Assembly (NCBI GenBank): GCA_964634255.1
Contig: CAZWJC010000001.1
Location: forward strand, 1 to 64,000
Origin: MWDV01 sp964634255
GTDB taxonomy: Bacteria > Verrucomicrobiota > Verrucomicrobiia > Limisphaerales > MWDV01
Direction: 5' to 3'
DNA length: 64,000 nucleotides
Positions within the stretch are counted from its first letter, which is position 1. Every line of letters begins with the position of its first letter. Positions 60,454 through 64,000 of the stretch are shown here, one piece after another. The notes under the pieces are model-generated. The model saw only the letters and a program-made list of their open reading frames with translations. It had not been told where the DNA came from and searched no databases. The translations under genes were made by a program, and so were the position numbers.

Positions 60454-62703
60454 ATGAGCAATTGTCAACACTGTGGGAAAGAAGTGCCGCCGGGCGTACG
60501 CCTCGGACTGTGCCCCGAGTGTTTGTTGGCGGCTGGATCAGAGACAGAAACAGGCGAGGGACACGAGTTTGGAGACGTGGTGGGGGTGGGCAGTCGTCGT
60601 TTTGGGGACTATGAGTTTGGGGAGCAAATCGGGCGCGGAGGGATGGGAGTCGTGTACCGCGCTACCCAGGTGAGCCTGCGGCGGCCGGTCGCCGTCAAGA
60701 TGATCCTGGATGCGTTGCTCGACTCACCCACCGCGCGCAGGCGCTTTATGATTGAGGCCGAGGCGGCGGCCAAGCTCGACCATCCGAACATCGTTCGGAT
60801 CTTTGACGTGGGGGAACACGCCGAGCAGCCGTTTTTGAGCATGCAGTTGATCGAAGGCGAAAGCCTGCGTGTGAAATTAGGGCGGGGTGAAATGGGAGTG
60901 TCAGTCCGAGATGGTGAGCCAAAGAAAGGCCAGCTTCAGGCCCGGCAACGCGCCGTGGCTGAACTCATGGCGCTTGTTGCCCGTGCGGTGCATCACGCGC
61001 ACCAGAAGGGGGTCCTGCACCGGGATCTGAAGCCGGGCAACATTCTGGTGGATTCAGACGGGCAGCCGCACCTGACGGACTTTGGATTGGCGAAGATTCT
61101 GGAAACCGGACCGGGTGAAGCCTCCACCGCTCCAGCGACCGTCTCTGGAACCGCTCAAGGCACGCCAAGCTACATGTCCCCGGAACAGGCGCTGGGGAGG
61201 CCGGTGACGCCGGCCTCAGACATCTACAGCCTCGGCGCCGTGCTCTATGAATTGCTGACAGGTCAACCTCCGTTCAAGGCTCACACGCCGCTCGAGACGC
61301 TGAAACTCGTGGTGGAGCAGGAACCGCGCAAACCTCGAACGCAGCAACCCGGGGTGGCTTTGGACTTGGAGACCATCAGCCTGAAGTGTCTCGATAAACA
61401 GCCGGAGAAACGCTACGGCTCGGCGTTGGCGTTGGCGGAAGACTTAGAGCGGTGGCTGCGAGGCGAGCCCATCAAGGCCCGTCCGGCTGGATGGGCGGTC
61501 AGGTCTGGCCGCTGGGTGCGGCGCAACCGAGTCGTCGCCGGGCTCATTGCCAGCCTTGGCCTCGGTCTCACCAGTGCCGCATTGCTGCTGGTCAACGTGG
61601 CGGAGAAGCAAAAGGGGTTGGAGCAGTTTCGTTACGTCGAGACAAAGCGGTTCACCCGAAGCATTGAGAGCCTTTGGAGTGATTCCACGAAATCGCATGT
61701 GGAGATTGAGTCGGAGTACCTGGCAGCCATCGCTCGCCTCCAGCAACAGGAATTCGTCCCCGAAGCCCAGCGATTGACCTTCGCGTTGAATATCGGAGGT
61801 GACCCGTTTGGTCGCGCTGAGAGCTACGCCCCGGTTTTGCGGGTCATTGAAGAACGGCTTCAAGCCCACCTCCAACGGCCGATCCGTATGGATCTGAGAT
61901 TGTATCGTAACAGTAATCGGGCGTTTATGGCTGTGGCCCGGGGTGAGGTGGATTTCCAGCGTTTCAGCGCGCTCAATTACCTCCGTGCTGATGCTCTCTC
62001 CCACGATGTCGAGCCGATCGTGCAGCAGAATGCAATTCAGCAGGGAGTGATTTTCGCACGGGCGGACGCGGGCATTAGCAACTTGAGCCAGGTGGTCGGC
62101 AAACGAATTGCCTTTGCTCACACGAACTCCATGATGAGTTTCCAGGCCAAAGTGTGCCTGATCCAGGCCGGGGTAACACCTGCGAATGTGGCTTCCTTCG
62201 AAAACTTGAACCTGTCCGAGCCTGCTTCATCGGATTCAACAAATCGCAACGACGATGAGCAGCCTGCCGACGAGCGGTTCTCGCACTTCGAAGTCATCAA
62301 ACGCGTGCTGGCCGGCCAGTATGACGTCGGTGAAGCGCCGTTGCGCCATTTCCGGAATAATATGTTCAAGGGGCGTAAGACCGTGCTGGTGGAACTGGTT
62401 ACGTTCACCATTCCCCCGAACGTCATTGTCGCTCGGGCGGGATTAGAGCGTAACGTGATCGAAGGCTGTCGCCAGGGATTTCTGAAATTGAACGCGAGTC
62501 GGTACACGGGACTGCTCGGGAAACTCCACGGCTATTCCATCACCGGATACGAACCGGTTACGGACGCTTCGTTCAATGAACTGCGCACCGCGCTAGTCAG
62601 CCAAGCCATTTTGTTCGATCAGGAGCGTGCGCCGTCTTCGACTGTGCCTCCTACGGTCATCCCGTCCAACGCTCCACCATCTGCCACTTCCGCTGTATGG
62701 TGA
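60454..62703 (+). CDS. receptor-type Ser/Thr kinase with C-terminal PhnD-like binding domain
   Basis: 749 residues. Zinc ribbon Cys4, Cys7, Cys20 and Cys23 (LCPEC). The kinase has IGRGGMGVVYRA near 60, HRDLKPGN near 190, DFG near 209 and YMSPEQ near 241. A transmembrane helix lies around 358-384 (VVAGLIASLGLGLTSAALLL). The extracytoplasmic part (about 430-720) resembles PhnD-type phosphonate/phosphate-binding proteins: EVDFQRFSALNYLRAD, GKRIAFAHTNSMMSFQAK, KRVLAGQYDVGEAPL. The ligand site should therefore sense a small molecule. No palindrome is seen in this activation loop. The FHA gene 28 bp downstream can read phosphothreonine. Confidence 0.88.
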   Translation: MSNCQHCGKEVPPGVRLGLCPECLLAAGSETETGEGHEFGDVVGVGSRRFGDYEFGEQIGRGGMGVVYRATQVSLRRPVAVKMILDALLDSPTARRRFMIEAEAAAKLDHPNIVRIFDVGEHAEQPFLSMQLIEGESLRVKLGRGEMGVSVRDGEPKKGQLQARQRAVAELMALVARAVHHAHQKGVLHRDLKPGNILVDSDGQPHLTDFGLAKILETGPGEASTAPATVSGTAQGTPSYMSPEQALGRPVTPASDIYSLGAVLYELLTGQPPFKAHTPLETLKLVVEQEPRKPRTQQPGVALDLETISLKCLDKQPEKRYGSALALAEDLERWLRGEPIKARPAGWAVRSGRWVRRNRVVAGLIASLGLGLTSAALLLVNVAEKQKGLEQFRYVETKRFTRSIESLWSDSTKSHVEIESEYLAAIARLQQQEFVPEAQRLTFALNIGGDPFGRAESYAPVLRVIEERLQAHLQRPIRMDLRLYRNSNRAFMAVARGEVDFQRFSALNYLRADALSHDVEPIVQQNAIQQGVIFARADAGISNLSQVVGKRIAFAHTNSMMSFQAKVCLIQAGVTPANVASFENLNLSEPASSDSTNRNDDEQPADERFSHFEVIKRVLAGQYDVGEAPLRHFRNNMFKGRKTVLVELVTFTIPPNVIVARAGLERNVIEGCRQGFLKLNASRYTGLLGKLHGYSITGYEPVTDASFNELRTALVSQAILFDQERAPSSTVPPTVIPSNAPPSATSAVW

Positions 62704-62731
62704 GCGCCCTGAACCGCAACCAACGACGACA

Positions 62732-63391
62732 ATGCCTCGCCTGGTCTTTACAGAAACACCCTTTGCCGAGCGGTCCTTCGAGTTTGTGCTGGAAACGACC
62801 CGAGTCGGTCGGAGCGAAGCCAACAACTTGGTAATCCGGGATGCCCGGGTCTCTCGCACCCACTGCGAGATTCTGGTCTGGCGGGACGAAGTGATCGTGC
62901 GTGATCTTGGCTCGTGCAATGGAACTCTGCTGAACGGTCGCTGTCTCCGCAGGCAACAAGCACAGATGCAACCAGGGCAGGTTCTGCAAATTGGTGCGAT
63001 AAAGGCACGACTGGAGCTCGATGTGCCACAGCGTCCATCACCGGTTGCCATAACCGACACTGGCTCGGGGCAAGAACCGCGATCGCAGCGACGAGATTCG
63101 GAAACGGTGGACAGCATCACTGCGGTCCACGCCTATGTGCGGTTTCTCCGGAGCCGGGCTGAGACCGGTAAGGGGGCGAATGCGCTGCATGCCAAGGTTG
63201 TTCTTGATGGTGGTGCGGGAATCGACTCCGAGAAGCCGACGACAGTCGCCTCGGTTCTGCCCGGCCCACATAATCAGGAAGCGGCGAGTGCCACTAATCC
63301 GGTCCCACCGCAAGAACAACCGTCGAACCGGGTTCGCCGCAGGGCTGGGTGGATGCAGTGGTGCTTCAAGTGGTGGCGTAGGGAAAAGTGA
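62732..63391 (+). CDS. FHA-domain protein
   Basis: 219 residues. The FHA fold (about 3-95) has GRSEANNLVIRDARVSRTHCEI, the phosphothreonine-binding core, and DLGSCNGTLLNG. The C-terminal ~120 residues are unstructured and include a PRSQRRDSETVDSITAVHAY segment. FHA domains recognise phosphothreonine; the kinase upstream provides a likely ligand. ATG 62732 is favoured because the upstream frame lacks FHA sequence. The C-terminus is basic and ends in WRREK. Confidence 0.9.
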   Translation: MPRLVFTETPFAERSFEFVLETTRVGRSEANNLVIRDARVSRTHCEILVWRDEVIVRDLGSCNGTLLNGRCLRRQQAQMQPGQVLQIGAIKARLELDVPQRPSPVAITDTGSGQEPRSQRRDSETVDSITAVHAYVRFLRSRAETGKGANALHAKVVLDGGAGIDSEKPTTVASVLPGPHNQEAASATNPVPPQEQPSNRVRRRAGWMQWCFKWWRREK

Positions 63392-63459
63392 GCGAGTCAG
63401 AGGATAACGCACAAAACACCAAGGCGTCCTCGTCAGCACCTAACCGTGGGCTCTGAACA

Positions 63460-64000
63460 ATGGGGCGAGAGCACAACAATGATATGACACTCAAGGAAGA
63501 ACAACAGACCGTGCAACGCCAACGCCGAAGAGAATGGTTCGACGACGACCGGTTCTGGCGTGACCTCGCGCCGTTTCTCCTTTCGGAGCGAGCTTTCGCC
63601 GACGCGGCCGAGCAGGTTGACAAGTTGTTGCGGTTGACCAAACCGCGAGGCAAAGCGGTGCTTGACCTCTGCTGTGGTGGAGGTCGCTTTGCCGTTCCGT
63701 TAGCCAGACGGGGTTTCGCGGTTACGGGAGTGGATCGCACCCGGTTCTACTTGCGAGACGCCCGCGCAAAGGCCCGCCTCGCCCGCGTCAACATCGAATG
63801 GGTTCAAGCCGACATGCGTGACTTTCTCAGGCCCCAGGCCTATGACCTCGTGATCAGCATGTTGACTTCGCTGGGGTACTTCGGCGACAAACAAGAGGAC
63901 CTCCGAGTTCTCGGAAATGTATTCCGCAATCTCCGTCCGGGTGGGCGATGCCTCGTGGACGTCATGGGTAAGGAAATACTCGCGCGCATTGCCCAACCAA
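63460..64000 (+). CDS. class I SAM-dependent methyltransferase, 3'-truncated by window edge
   Basis: At least 180 residues; runs off the right edge. It begins MGREHNNDMTLKEEQQ and carries AVLDLCCGGGRFAVPLARRG (SAM-binding motif I), VTGVDRTRFYLRDARAK and VISMLTSLGYFGDKQEDLRV (helix typical of this group), and LRPGGRCLVDVMG. ATG 63460 or ATG 63484 could be the start. Substrate unknown. It is not clearly linked to the FHA gene (68-bp gap). Confidence 0.85.
   Translation, partial: MGREHNNDMTLKEEQQTVQRQRRREWFDDDRFWRDLAPFLLSERAFADAAEQVDKLLRLTKPRGKAVLDLCCGGGRFAVPLARRGFAVTGVDRTRFYLRDARAKARLARVNIEWVQADMRDFLRPQAYDLVISMLTSLGYFGDKQEDLRVLGNVFRNLRPGGRCLVDVMGKEILARIAQP

Noticed and set aside
1..64000. CRISPR array or prophage
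   Set aside because: No regularly spaced repeats with unique spacers and no phage structural or integrase genes recognised.

Overview
The window reads as a piece of chromosome from a GC-rich member of the Verrucomicrobiota, probably of the Pedosphaera/Limisphaera type. This is inferred from gene content only. The signs are three ECF sigma factor and Ser/Thr kinase loci whose kinases start with a small zinc ribbon, very large secreted lamin-tail/CotH/beta-helix proteins, a prepilin-like protein with the GFTLIELLVV cleavage motif, and palindromic repeats scattered between and inside genes. No rRNA, tRNA, CRISPR array or prophage was recognised.

Layout. 1-3.3 kb: two sensor kinases, the first cut by the window edge. 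3.3-7.3 kb: a DinG-type helicase, a Tat-exported TIM-barrel-like protein and a left-handed beta-helix acyl/nucleotidyltransferase-like protein. 7.7-15 kb: core genes dnaN, rplM-rpsI (with a clear terminator), then GNAT, argC, a methyltransferase, a PhzF protein, a DUF2721-like membrane protein and argJ. 15-29 kb: secreted proteins, including a translationally overlapping pair of about 2597 and 923 residues, an SMP-30/gluconolactonase-like protein, a secreted protein of unknown role and a GH16-like protein. 29.2-30.4 kb: hypA-hypB with no other hydrogenase gene nearby. 30.6-39.9 kb: two ECF sigma/kinase pairs. 39.9-43 kb: a serine hydrolase and a small secreted protein followed by an ECF sigma and a putative membrane anti-sigma.

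43-48.4 kb is an accessory patch. It holds a frameshifted PaaX-like remnant, a visibly less GC-rich pair of genes (one with a PD-(D/E)XK-type nuclease signature), the truncated tail of a UbiD decarboxylase, a toxin-antitoxin cluster between two 67-bp direct repeats, and a RAYT (REP-associated transposase) gene between two copies of a long palindromic repeat. 48.4-51.6 kb: adenine deaminase and an AzgA-type purine permease, a salvage pair. 51.7-54.4 kb: a lipoprotein, a GAF protein and a glycosyltransferase. 54.5-56.4 kb: a tightly packed [2Fe-2S] protein, PAS protein and SpoIIE-type phosphatase, which resembles the signalling part of sensory [FeFe]-hydrogenase clusters without the hydrogenase. 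56.7-63.4 kb: a third ECF locus with a secreted LTD/Ig protein, a prepilin-like protein, a kinase fused to a PhnD-like binding domain, and an FHA protein. A methyltransferase gene runs off the right edge.

The main themes are signal transduction to the envelope (ECF factors, zinc-ribbon kinases, FHA, SpoIIE phosphatase), large surface or secreted proteins, and an active or recent REP/RAYT repeat family that has also entered coding sequence, including the activation loops of two kinases. The strongest candidates for something undescribed are the hydrogenase-less redox-signalling module (54487-56415), the two-gene nuclease system (43474-45631), the repeat-derived kinase activation loops, and the kinase/PhnD receptor.
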